Positions 1 through 8,153 of a DNA stretch of 20,855 nucleotides are shown piece after piece. The notes under the pieces were generated by a model. It worked only from the letters and a program-made list of their open reading frames with translations. It had not been told where the DNA came from and made no database searches. The stretch is taken from the NCBI GenBank assembly GCA_040755755.1, contig JBFLZW010000080.1, positions 1 through 20,855 of the forward strand. Direction: 5' to 3'. The stretch comes from a bacterium (GTDB taxonomy: Bacteria > SZUA-182 > DTGQ01). Each line of letters starts with the position of its first letter. Within the stretch, counting starts at the first letter, position 1. The position numbers and the translations under genes were made by a program.

Positions 1-1
1 T

Positions 2-79
2 GAGCCAGCTTCAATTCTCCTTTTCAGTTTGGGCCTCTTAGGTTTGGGAGTCACTATTGTTTCAAAGAAAAGAGGTTAA
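2..79 (+). CDS. C-terminal end of a PEP-CTERM surface protein (partial)
   Basis: Only the last 25 codons and the TAA stop are inside the window. Read from base 2, they begin Glu-Pro-Ala-Ser, continue with a hydrophobic helix rich in Leu, Gly and Ile, and end in a basic cluster (SKKRG). This is the layout of a PEP-CTERM sorting tag (Pro-Glu-Pro, membrane helix, positive C terminus), which exosortases recognise and process as exported proteins reach the surface. The first Pro of the motif would lie just outside the window. The reading is supported by a good intrinsic terminator about 60 bases downstream and by a second PEP-CTERM gene and the prsK/prsR pair nearby. The rest of the protein is not visible, so its subfamily cannot be named. 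Confidence 0.8.
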   Translation, partial: EPASILLFSLGLLGLGVTIVSKKRG

Positions 80-140
80 AGTAAATAATTAATATCATGA
101 AAACAGTTCAGTTTTAATCTTTTCTGTAATTTCGTGATGC

Positions 141-188
141 GTTGCATTCATTCTCGACAAAATGTTGGGGATGAATGCAACATTTTTT
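141..188 (+). terminator. Intrinsic terminator of the upstream PEP-CTERM gene
   Basis: Two perfectly complementary 11-base arms (141-151 and 171-181) flank a 19-base loop. Six T residues follow almost at once (183-188). It lies about 60 bases after the PEP-CTERM stop codon, on the same strand. Confidence 0.75.
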
Positions 189-308
189 GATTCTCTCTAT
201 GCTTATATTTGCTCCTCGGCTTAATTAGATGCAATTGCCCTATATTGGGATCCAGGGTAGTACATACAATTGCAAACCGCTAATAGAGTGCTCGACAGCA
301 GAAATATG

Positions 309-344
309 ATACGGGCTTTTACTCCACTAAGTAAAAGCCCGTAT
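309..344 (-). terminator. Strong hairpin after the 1392-aa gene, possible terminator
   Basis: Arms of 14 bases (309-322 and 331-344) are perfect inverted copies around an 8-base loop. The hairpin lies 15 bases beyond the stop codon of the minus-strand gene ending at 360. The bases after the stem in that direction are only moderately T-rich (CATATTTCT), so it may end transcription weakly or act as a 3'-protecting hairpin. Bases 189-308 hold no gene that I can support. Confidence 0.55.
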
Positions 345-359
345 GTTGTGCTCAAAGCG

Positions 360-3300
360 TCAATGTTTCCTCATACCCCTGCCCCTCCCCCTGTCAGGAT
401 CAAAAACCCGCCTGAATCCCCTGAGCGAATTGATAAAGCATCCAGTCTTCCCCACATCAGGAGTTTCGCCCTCATTACCATCAGGTGATGCCTTCTCCTC
501 CTCCCCATCCCCCGGCAGCAAATTATTCGGACTCGCTGCCGACTCTTTCCCCGCCTGAAGACCGGAGAAGTGGTAGACTTTGATCTCGATCGCAGGGGGA
601 ACAGTGTCATTGTGGTTCACCCGTGAACCTGGGACCATCCAGGCTTCGCCGTCTGGCTGGACGTTGCCCTCGGCATCACAGCCTAGTACCCATCCCGCGT
701 CGGTATGGAGGAAGATACTGAGTTTGCTCACGTCCGTCTGCTCCGGACAGGGAATAAAGACTTTGACCGGGGTCGAGAACACCGTCGGCGGGTCGAAGTT
801 CAGGGCCGTGCCTACGGCCTCCATCCCATCCACAGTCAGAGATGGAAGCTCATCCACAGGTCCGAACGCCGGCGCTACCGGCTCGGAGCTGTTGTAGCAG
901 ATTTTGGCTCCAATCAGGTCGCTGGAGCCAGCCTGAATACCGGTATTATATTCTCCTTCGAGGGCAGGATCGTTCTCTTCCAACGCCCTGGTGTCAGGCA
1001 TGCTGGCCTGAGCGTCGGCATGCTCCTGCTCGGTTTCAATAGTGATAGTAAAGCTGGCCTGGGTCATCCAGTCTTGCCTTCTATCCTTGGCATCAACCAG
1101 GAAGGTGATATCCTGGCCATAGGGGAAATTCCCCAGTTCTTTCTCCTGGGATCTGTCATACACTACCCAGAGTCTGGTTACCCGGGTATCGTCCTTCAGG
1201 GAATTGAGCTTTACTGTCCTTACAACATCGGTACTGCTCAGGTCCCGTTCATAGGGCGCACCATCACCAGCAATTATCGTAAACTTGACGCTGGTTGTAT
1301 CCGTGAGGTCTATTCCATCCTGATCTTCAAGGAGAACGCAGAAGGAGGTATTATCGGGAATGCGTGCATTTTCACTATCCCCTGCCTTGGAGCGTTTGAG
1401 ACTTTTCTTTCCCTCAGGAATATTTTTCTTCACCTTCGGGGGAGTAGGTAGTGGAGATGTATCATCATTAAGAGTAGTTCCATTGAGGTATTCCTCACGG
1501 TTACTCCAGCCGTCATGGTCAAGGTCGCCATCCGGCCCGTCGATTCCTGCTGCGCTGAGAGGGCTTAATGCATATGCAACTTCCCACCCATCGGAAAAGC
1601 CGTCAGAATCCGTGTCGGAAGAGCCAGGCTCGGTGCCCAGGGCAAACTCCTGAAGATTGCTCAGCCCGTCATTGTCTGCATCCTCGGTGGGGTTGCTCAC
1701 TCCCTTGGCAATTTCCCAATCATCGGCCATCTGATCGGCATCATTATCGTTAATCACCACCGAGGCCGGGCTCAGCGGGTTACCTGCCGCATCGGTGATG
1801 CCGCTTATAGTCAGGGTATAGATTTTCCCGGCTGGGATGGAAGACAGGGACAGGCGGTAGGTGCTGCCGCTGAGGCAGGCAATATCATTCGATTCACCAG
1901 AGCTGGCAAAGCTTAAAGAAGGACTGAAGCTATAGCGGGCTTCATTCGTAACTCCTGCTAAGCTTGCCTCGCTGTAGGTGATATCGATTGTCTTATTGCT
2001 GAAATCAACCACAGGATGCCCCTGGATAGAGGGTGCAGTATTATCCACACTGAACAGGTATCCGGCATGAGATTCCACCATGTTGCCAGCCCGGTCCGAT
2101 CCCATGAACAGAATCGAGGGTGCTCCCTCATATCCTGAAGGTATGGTAATAGAGTGAACCCATACCTTGCTATCCCCTGTGGCAGTCATATTTGCGGTTA
2201 CCACATCCGCTGCTGCGTAGGTGACCGTCAATTGGGGCGTATCCGATATCTCCTCGCTCAGGGTTGCAGTTATTTCAACCTCATCCTGAGGCCGGTATGG
2301 GCCGGGCTTACTCAACGACAGGGCCACTTCGGGTGCTGTGGTATCAACAGTAATATGCAGCTCTGGAGAAGGATCCGAGACATTGCCTGCTGCATCGATC
2401 TGTCTTGCGGTAATCACATGGGCTCCGGCAGACAGGGCTATATCCAGCGAAAACCCGATGCTTGATACCATGCCGGTAGCCCCGCTCATGGCAATGCCAT
2501 TATCATACAGTCGTACCATTGCCAGGTCCTCGCCGGAACCCGTAATAGTCAGTCCGGATGTATTTCGGGTTACATTATCACTATCGCTGATTCCAGAGTC
2601 ATCGTCTGCTGCCAGATCCATATCTGCTGGTGCAGAAGGAGCTGTGGTATCAAGAATAATAGATGAACTATCATTGGGATTAGTCCCGGCAAGGTATTCC
2701 TCACGGTTACTCCAGCCGTCATGGTCAAGGTCGCCATCCGGGCCATCGATTCCTGCTGCGCTGAGAGGGCTTAATGCATATGCAACTTCCCACCCATCGG
2801 AAAAGCCGTCAGAATCCGTGTCGGAAGAGCCAGGCTCGGTGCCCAGGGTAAACTCCTGAAGATTGGTCAGCCCGTCATTGTCTGCATCCTCGGTGGGGTT
2901 GCTCACTCCCTTGGCAATTTCCCAATCATCGGCCATCTGATCGGCATCATTATCGTTAATCACCACCGAGGCCGGGCTCAGCGGGTTACCTGCCGCATCG
3001 GTGATGCCGCTTATAGTCAGGGTATAGATTTTCCCGGCTGGGATGGAAGACAGGGACAGGCGGTAGGTGCTGCCGCTGAGGCAGGCAATATCATTCGATT
3101 CACCAGAGCTGGCAAAGCTTAAAGAAGGACTGAAGCTATAGCGGGCTTCATTCGTAACTCCTGCTAAGCTTGCCTCGCTGTAGGTGATATCGATTGTCTT
3201 ATTGCTGAAATCAACCACAGGATGCCCCTGGATAGAGGGTGCAGTATTATCCACACTGAACAGGTATCCGGCATGAGATTCCACCATGTTGCCAGCCCGG

Positions 3301-4538
3301 TCCGATCCCATGAACAGAATCGAGGGTGCTCCCTCATATCCTGAAGGTATGGTAATAGAGTGAACCCATACCTTGCTATCCCCTGTGGCAGTCATATTTG
3401 CGGTTACCACATCCGCTGCTGCGTAGGTGACCGTCAATTGGGGCGTATCCGATATCTCCTCGCTCAGGGTTGCAGTTATTTCAACCTCATCCTGAGGCCG
3501 GTATGGGCCGGGCTTACTCAACGACAGGGCCACTTCGGGTGCTGTGGTATCAACAGTAATATGCAGCTCTGGAGAAGGATCCGAGACATTGCCTGCTGCA
3601 TCGATCTGTCTTGCGGTAATCACATGGGCTCCGGCAGACAGGGCTATATCCAGCGAAAACCCGATGCTTGATACCATGCCGGTAGCCCCGCTCATGGCAA
3701 TGCCATTATCATACAGTCGTACCATTGCCAGGTCCTCGCCGGAACCCGTAATAGTCAGTCCGGATGTATTTCGGGTTACATTATCACTATCGCTGATTCC
3801 AGAGTCATCGTCTGCTGCCAGATCCATATCTGCTGGTGCAGAAGGAGCTGTGGTATCAAGAATAATATCTGTATTATCGGCAAGGTTATTATTGGATGGC
3901 AGTAACAAATAGCAGATACTTCCACTGTCATTACCCAGTGTCGCACCAATGGAAAGCGTAAGAGAGGTTACGTTGAGATCATTGGTCGTATCGCCTGTCT
4001 GAATTACATAATTTACATTTTTACTGGTCAGGGAGGTGAAGGGTGTTATTTCGGCTATATGGCCAGTATTCAGGGTAACAATCAGGTTGCCGTTTGCCAG
4101 CGTCACTGGTTCTGAAAAATTTATGGTAATGGGAATATCTTCCCCGACCGTAAAGAGGCCATTATATGGTGAAGTAATACCTGTTATTTTGATAGGTCTT
4201 ACCTCATTGGAATATTCACTCTCAAGCCCCTGGGTATCATAAGCGGTAACAGCAAAGCGGTAACTTTGCGTATCGCTTAAACCGGTAAGTGTGTAACTGG
4301 TGACTTTACCTGCATCGATTGGCGAATTGCCTTCCACCGCTCCTGTTCCATCATACGGGCTGCCAGCAGAACCAGTGGAATAATAAATCTTATAACCGGC
4401 AATGTCCGGTTCGGAGTTTTCGCTCCACTCAAGGGTAACATCCATCGTGTAGGCCAATGGTATATGGCAGAAGAGGAAGATAACAGTAGCAACCAGAATC
4501 ATCATCCAGGGCAGTTTGAAATTCAGCGCGCTTCTCAT
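360..4538 (-). CDS. Large exported FN3/Ig-like protein with Ca-loop repeats and a long internal duplication
   Basis: A 1392-residue protein that is probably extracellular. Residues 1-30 are a signal peptide (basic start, then a long hydrophobic stretch). Residues about 32-115 form a fibronectin type III-like domain (EPDIAGYKIYYS, then a SYRFAVTAYD strand). About 118-222 is an Ig-like domain. Residues about 225-616 and 627-1018 are two almost identical 392-residue blocks. Each holds Ig-like modules introduced by DTTAP, then aspartate-rich loops such as DADNDGLTN, DTDSDGFSD and DLDHDGWSN, typical of thrombospondin type 3 calcium sites. After 1018 comes a Pro/Lys linker, more beta-rich sequence, and a Cys-Phe-Ile motif close to the C terminus. 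The start is supported by AGGAGA eight bases upstream. No PEP-CTERM tag is present. A role as adhesin or matrix protein is inference; no enzymatic motif was seen. Confidence 0.85.
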   Translation of the reverse strand: MRSALNFKLPWMMILVATVIFLFCHIPLAYTMDVTLEWSENSEPDIAGYKIYYSTGSAGSPYDGTGAVEGNSPIDAGKVTSYTLTGLSDTQSYRFAVTAYDTQGLESEYSNEVRPIKITGITSPYNGLFTVGEDIPITINFSEPVTLANGNLIVTLNTGHIAEITPFTSLTSKNVNYVIQTGDTTNDLNVTSLTLSIGATLGNDSGSICYLLLPSNNNLADNTDIILDTTAPSAPADMDLAADDDSGISDSDNVTRNTSGLTITGSGEDLAMVRLYDNGIAMSGATGMVSSIGFSLDIALSAGAHVITARQIDAAGNVSDPSPELHITVDTTAPEVALSLSKPGPYRPQDEVEITATLSEEISDTPQLTVTYAAADVVTANMTATGDSKVWVHSITIPSGYEGAPSILFMGSDRAGNMVESHAGYLFSVDNTAPSIQGHPVVDFSNKTIDITYSEASLAGVTNEARYSFSPSLSFASSGESNDIACLSGSTYRLSLSSIPAGKIYTLTISGITDAAGNPLSPASVVINDNDADQMADDWEIAKGVSNPTEDADNDGLTNLQEFTLGTEPGSSDTDSDGFSDGWEVAYALSPLSAAGIDGPDGDLDHDGWSNREEYLAGTNPNDSSSIILDTTAPSAPADMDLAADDDSGISDSDNVTRNTSGLTITGSGEDLAMVRLYDNGIAMSGATGMVSSIGFSLDIALSAGAHVITARQIDAAGNVSDPSPELHITVDTTAPEVALSLSKPGPYRPQDEVEITATLSEEISDTPQLTVTYAAADVVTANMTATGDSKVWVHSITIPSGYEGAPSILFMGSDRAGNMVESHAGYLFSVDNTAPSIQGHPVVDFSNKTIDITYSEASLAGVTNEARYSFSPSLSFASSGESNDIACLSGSTYRLSLSSIPAGKIYTLTISGITDAAGNPLSPASVVINDNDADQMADDWEIAKGVSNPTEDADNDGLSNLQEFALGTEPGSSDTDSDGFSDGWEVAYALSPLSAAGIDGPDGDLDHDGWSNREEYLNGTTLNDDTSPLPTPPKVKKNIPEGKKSLKRSKAGDSENARIPDNTSFCVLLEDQDGIDLTDTTSVKFTIIAGDGAPYERDLSSTDVVRTVKLNSLKDDTRVTRLWVVYDRSQEKELGNFPYGQDITFLVDAKDRRQDWMTQASFTITIETEQEHADAQASMPDTRALEENDPALEGEYNTGIQAGSSDLIGAKICYNSSEPVAPAFGPVDELPSLTVDGMEAVGTALNFDPPTVFSTPVKVFIPCPEQTDVSKLSIFLHTDAGWVLGCDAEGNVQPDGEAWMVPGSRVNHNDTVPPAIEIKVYHFSGLQAGKESAASPNNLLPGDGEEEKASPDGNEGETPDVGKTGCFINSLRGFRRVFDPDRGRGRGMRKH
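1486..2661 (-). repeat. Internal tandem duplication, second copy in the protein
   Basis: This 1176-base block is copied at 2692-3867, offset by exactly 1206 bases (402 codons), so the reading frame is kept. By eye I find four base differences between copies, all between about 1535 and 1665. The other roughly 1000 bases appear identical. Confidence 0.9.
2692..3867 (-). repeat. Internal tandem duplication, first copy in the protein
   Basis: Partner of the block at 1486-2661, covering residues about 225-616. Thirty bases separate the two copies (2662-2691). They encode a short linker (AGTNPNDSSS) that has a diverged counterpart after the other copy (NGTTLNDDTS). Confidence 0.9.
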
Positions 4539-5173
4539 GACAGGTCTCTCCTAGTAGGGACATTTAATTTTTTTTTGCACTTCTTAACTAAGAGTCAATT
4601 GGATGCCTCCTCCATGTCTAAAATTTTTCTGTTAGCTATAAGAGCAAAAGTTATACCAAACGATTTAATTTGAAATTTATTTGGCATTAAGCAAATTTCC
4701 TATTCGATTTCATTTTCATTATTTTCTGGAGCATGCTGTTACAATCCAGGCTGCGGAAATTATCCGACTACTCAATGGCTTTGCAGCATCCAAGGAAAGC
4801 AGCATCCCGCCGCCGTACTCTAAAGCGGCTTCCCCAAGGCTATGGGGTTTTGCTGCATAAGGCAAGCAATGATCGATCGCATAATTATTTGACTCGCAGG
4901 TTACTCAGATGTCTCAGCTAGCAGGAGAAATATTTCAAAATTGGTATTGCCTCGCAAACATATTTGTAATCCGGTGACAAAAGTGTAATTTTCCAGAATA
5001 CCAACTTGCTTTATTCACTCCATATTACGGGTGACACAGAACATTAATCGCTAAAGCGCCTGGTAGCGAAGGCAGCTTATACCATATTGATCGGGCAGTT
5101 TGATTTGTAAATCGGTCCTTTTTTCGCCCGCAGATTTTACCGCTCTAGTAAAAAGGTCCAGGGGTTATTATTT
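4539..5173. other. Intergenic region between the divergent 1392-aa gene and prsK
   Basis: These 635 bases carry no convincing gene. The left third is AT-rich and should hold the promoter of the minus-strand gene. GAAATTT/AAATTTC arms flank TTGGCATT near 4680. The middle holds a cluster of stems (4783-4862). Further right are TTGGTATT (4941-4948) with its inverted copy AATACCAA (4997-5004), and CCTTTTT (5117-5123) pairing with AAAAAGG (5150-5156) just before the prsK ribosome binding site. I could not identify a sigma-54 or clear sigma-70 promoter. Confidence 0.6.
4783..4862 (+). other. Candidate structured RNA or leader element upstream of prsK
   Basis: Three stems fit together. An outer GCAGCA (4799-4804, or the second copy at 4783-4788) pairs with TGCTGC (4851-4856). 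GCCGC (4809-4813) pairs with GCGGC (4825-4829). CCCCA (4832-4836) pairs with TGGGG (4843-4847) around a 6-base loop. Together they make a small three-way junction about 310 bases upstream of prsK. No T-tract follows, so it is not a plain terminator. It does not match the GEMM (cyclic di-GMP) consensus or another riboswitch I know. It could be chance. Confidence 0.3.
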
Positions 5174-7273
5174 ATGAACATATACTCCATTCCAACATTA
5201 GTGAATTGCATATCCATTCCTCTCTTTGCTTCTCTTGTCCTGTACCAGGGGCGGCGACATTTTGCCAATAAGGTCTTTTTCCTGGCTATGCTCAGTGTCG
5301 GTGTCATGGAATTTGGTAACTTTATGGTTCTGAATTCTCAATGTGCAACGGGAATACTGTATTGGAGTCGAATCAGTCTGGTGGGCTGCTGCCTTATCCC
5401 TGCAAACTGGTCCTTGTTCAGCACGGTTTTTGCCAGAAGCAGTTATGAGATAATACCGAAAAGATCAATAATTATTATTTCTTTTGTCTATATCTTCTCA
5501 TTTTGTTTTCTCTTTTTCATCCCCTCCGACCTTTTCATTTACCTGCCATCCACCTCTTTGAAGGAAAATATTATCCTTTTAGGAACCGTAGGACGAATCT
5601 TCACCGCTTTTCTTCTCCTGACTATTGCCTTTATCCTGACCAATCTGGAAATGGTTTACCGGGATTCGGGGAACAAGAAGTGGAAGATAAAATACAGCAT
5701 CATAGGGTTATTCACCGCCTTTACCTATTACGTTTATCTTGTCAGCCGGATAGCCCTTTTCCAGTTTATGGATCTGACCTATCTTCCGGTTGGCTCGATA
5801 GTTATTTTTATCTGCCTGTCACTTTTAGCCTTCAGTTTTATCAGACATCGATTGATGAATGTCGAAATATTCGTTTCCCGGCAGGTGTTTTACGGATCTT
5901 TTACCCTTTTAGCGATCAGTGTTTATCTTATTCTGGTAGGTTTTACCGGCGAATTGATGAAAATTATCGGGATAAATTTTAACCTGGTATTTTACCCGGT
6001 TCTTGTTCTGGTAAGCCTCGTGGCCTTATCGGTCTTTTGTTTATCGGAAAAAAACAGGAACACGGCCAAGAGGTTCATTGACCGGCATTTTTACCGGAAC
6101 AAGTTTGACTACCGGTTCGAGTGGATTGAGCTAACCAACAGAATCAGCTCCGTTACCGATCTGAATGATTTATTGGTAAAGTTTATGGAACTGATAGCTG
6201 AAACAATGTGTGTGAGTGAAATCATGGTTTGGCTGTATGATGACGATGATAAAAAATTCCACGTATCGGGTTCCCGGCATCTGCCGAAATCCGAAATGGT
6301 GATTGACAAAGATAGCCCTTTAATCAAGTACCTGGAGGAGAAAGCCGGGCCCTTTTCCATTTCCCTGAGTCGCGGAGTGTCTGACAGCAAATTGGCACAC
6401 GTGTACAGCAGGTATAAGGAGGAAATCTGGAACAGATACAGAGTCTCCACTATCAGTCCCCTGATAGTCAAAGATGAGCTTATCGGTTTTCTTACTTTAG
6501 GGGAGGAAGTAACCGGAGCAGTTTATAACTATGAAGACTACGATATGCTCAAGACCATGTGTCATCAGGCAGCAAGCGCCATTATGAATATCAAACTGTC
6601 CGAACGCATTGCCTATGCCAAGGGAATGGCTGTAATGAATAAAGTTTCAGCTTTTGTCATCCACGATTTGAAAAATTTCGTTTCAATGCTCTCCCTGATA
6701 GTTCAAAACGCCTCACATAATATGGATAACGTTGAATTTCAAAAAGATGTTTTGGAAACAATTTCAAAGACAATAGGAAATATGAATAAACTCATGGTCA
6801 GGATTTCCAGCCCCATCGAGGAAATAGTGCTCAATAAGACAAAAGTCAGTCTTACCGCATTGGTGAAGGATGCTATCCAAAGTACCGGTTTAGGCATGGA
6901 CGGGATTGAGGTAGCCGAGGATTATGCAGATTTGCCGCAAGTATATCTGGACCATGAAAAAATCCAAAGTGTAATCCGTAATATCATTATTAACGCCCAG
7001 GAGTCGCTGAAAGGAAGCGGAAAAGTTTCAATTTCGACCTTTTCCAGGGACAGGAATGCAATCATTGAAGTAAAAGACAATGGGCCTGGAATACCGCGGG
7101 AATTTTTGAACAATAAGCTCTTTAAACCTTTCCAGACAACGAAAAGGAAGGGACTGGGAATCGGCCTCTATCAATGCAGGCAAATTATTGCAGCCCATAA
7201 CGGCAGGATAGAGGTGGAAAGCGAAGAAGGAATGGGCGCCAGTTTCCGGATATATTTACCTGCTGAGAATTAA
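5174..7273 (+). CDS. prsK: PEP-CTERM system sensor histidine kinase PrsK
   Basis: A 699-residue membrane sensor kinase, expected to autophosphorylate on His and pass phosphate to PrsR. Residues 1-300 contain about eight hydrophobic segments, the multi-helix N terminus of the PrsK family. A GAF-like domain follows (about 320-480, ending before AYAKGMAVMNKVSAF). The dimerisation/phosphoacceptor box is FVIHDLKNFVSML with His497. The ATPase domain has the N box NIIINAQES, the G1 box VKDNGPGIP (Asp635) and the G2 box KGLGIGLYQCRQI (from Gly660). HDLKN and the many N-terminal helices are characteristic of PrsK. GGGG at 5161-5164, nine bases before the ATG, is the likely ribosome binding site. It is first in a same-strand run with a PEP-CTERM gene and prsR. 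The signal it senses is unknown. Confidence 0.9.
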   Translation: MNIYSIPTLVNCISIPLFASLVLYQGRRHFANKVFFLAMLSVGVMEFGNFMVLNSQCATGILYWSRISLVGCCLIPANWSLFSTVFARSSYEIIPKRSIIIISFVYIFSFCFLFFIPSDLFIYLPSTSLKENIILLGTVGRIFTAFLLLTIAFILTNLEMVYRDSGNKKWKIKYSIIGLFTAFTYYVYLVSRIALFQFMDLTYLPVGSIVIFICLSLLAFSFIRHRLMNVEIFVSRQVFYGSFTLLAISVYLILVGFTGELMKIIGINFNLVFYPVLVLVSLVALSVFCLSEKNRNTAKRFIDRHFYRNKFDYRFEWIELTNRISSVTDLNDLLVKFMELIAETMCVSEIMVWLYDDDDKKFHVSGSRHLPKSEMVIDKDSPLIKYLEEKAGPFSISLSRGVSDSKLAHVYSRYKEEIWNRYRVSTISPLIVKDELIGFLTLGEEVTGAVYNYEDYDMLKTMCHQAASAIMNIKLSERIAYAKGMAVMNKVSAFVIHDLKNFVSMLSLIVQNASHNMDNVEFQKDVLETISKTIGNMNKLMVRISSPIEEIVLNKTKVSLTALVKDAIQSTGLGMDGIEVAEDYADLPQVYLDHEKIQSVIRNIIINAQESLKGSGKVSISTFSRDRNAIIEVKDNGPGIPREFLNNKLFKPFQTTKRKGLGIGLYQCRQIIAAHNGRIEVESEEGMGASFRIYLPAEN

Positions 7274-7309
7274 AACGTTTCACCTTTTTCCAGTAATCCA
7301 AAGGTAATC

Positions 7310-8083
7310 ATGAAAGGAGAAAAAGCAGTGGAAACCACAAAAGTATGTCTATCGTATGGCATTATTGGTATGATTATGCTGTTTGTCAGTGTAGTCCAGG
7401 TAGGAGCAGTTCCAACTCTCCAACTCTATATGCCGGATGGTATCTATGCACAATCAAGGAAGATCAATGGAGTAGAGATTACCGATAGCTGGCTGACTTT
7501 CCAGGATCCTTTCAGCCTTGTGGTTGCCGGAGCAACTCAACCTGCCAGGGTCGATGTAATCAGGGATGTAACTCTCTGGATTGCCATTCAGGAGCAGGAT
7601 TATCTCAATAATCCATCTGGTTCTGTTATCGTTCGAAATTCCTCCGGAAGTATCATGAACCCGAGTGGTCCATTTCAATTTGGGACTCCTGATCCCTTAT
7701 CGCCACATGGCATCTATGATGCCTATTATCTGGAATATCGATTACCTGACCTCGAGGTTGCCAGTGCTGGCGAGTCTGTCTACGATTATAACACCAATTT
7801 CGATCCCGATAATCCAGGTACCGCTGACACGGGGGATCTTCAATTTTATACGGTTTCTTATTCAGGCTTCTTCTGGCTGCATCTGGACCTGAGCGGAGTC
7901 GCGTGGGACTTGGACGGAAGGGGGAGAAGTTGGGAGAGAGTTTCTCCGTATTCACACGATGCTGATGGACCTGGTCCAGGAGGTCCCGCTGTTCCTGAGC
8001 CTTCCACGTGCTGGCTTTTTATCTTTGGTGCAATCTGTTTGGCAGGAAAAGGAATATTGAGTGCAAAAAAATTTTTGGCCTGA
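7310..8083 (+). CDS. PEP-CTERM sorted exported protein, choice-of-anchor N-like
   Basis: A 257-residue exported protein. Residues 1-34 form a signal peptide (hydrophobic GIIGMIMLFVSVVQVGA). The mature part begins VPTLQLYMPDG, is beta-rich, and has a PHGIYDAYYLEY motif. Both recall the choice-of-anchor N family of PEP-CTERM proteins, but I could not confirm that assignment. Residues 228-257 are a sorting tag: VPEPST, a helix (CWLFIFGAICLAG), then a basic end (KKFLA). An exosortase would process this tag at the envelope. The gene starts 36 bases after prsK and ends 70 bases before prsR, so co-transcription is likely. The start is uncertain: the ATG at 7310 has AAAGG upstream, but GTG at 7328 is in frame and has AAAGGAG at a good distance. 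Its position between the kinase and regulator genes is notable. Confidence 0.85.
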   Translation: MKGEKAVETTKVCLSYGIIGMIMLFVSVVQVGAVPTLQLYMPDGIYAQSRKINGVEITDSWLTFQDPFSLVVAGATQPARVDVIRDVTLWIAIQEQDYLNNPSGSVIVRNSSGSIMNPSGPFQFGTPDPLSPHGIYDAYYLEYRLPDLEVASAGESVYDYNTNFDPDNPGTADTGDLQFYTVSYSGFFWLHLDLSGVAWDLDGRGRSWERVSPYSHDADGPGPGGPAVPEPSTCWLFIFGAICLAGKGILSAKKFLA

Positions 8084-8153
8084 TGAATTGAGAGAGATTA
8101 AAGAATATCAAAATGGATCCCTGTTTTTCAGGTAAGCTCTCAGGAGGGAGAGA

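Noticed and set aside
705-1451. Long plus-strand open frame opposite the 1392-aa gene
   Set aside because: The minus-strand frame has a signal peptide, recognisable domains and a ribosome binding site; the plus frame has none and is a shadow of it.
1486-3867. CRISPR or mobile element explanation for the long repeats
   Set aside because: The repeats are 1176 bases long, coding and in frame within one protein; there are no short spaced repeats and no transposase.
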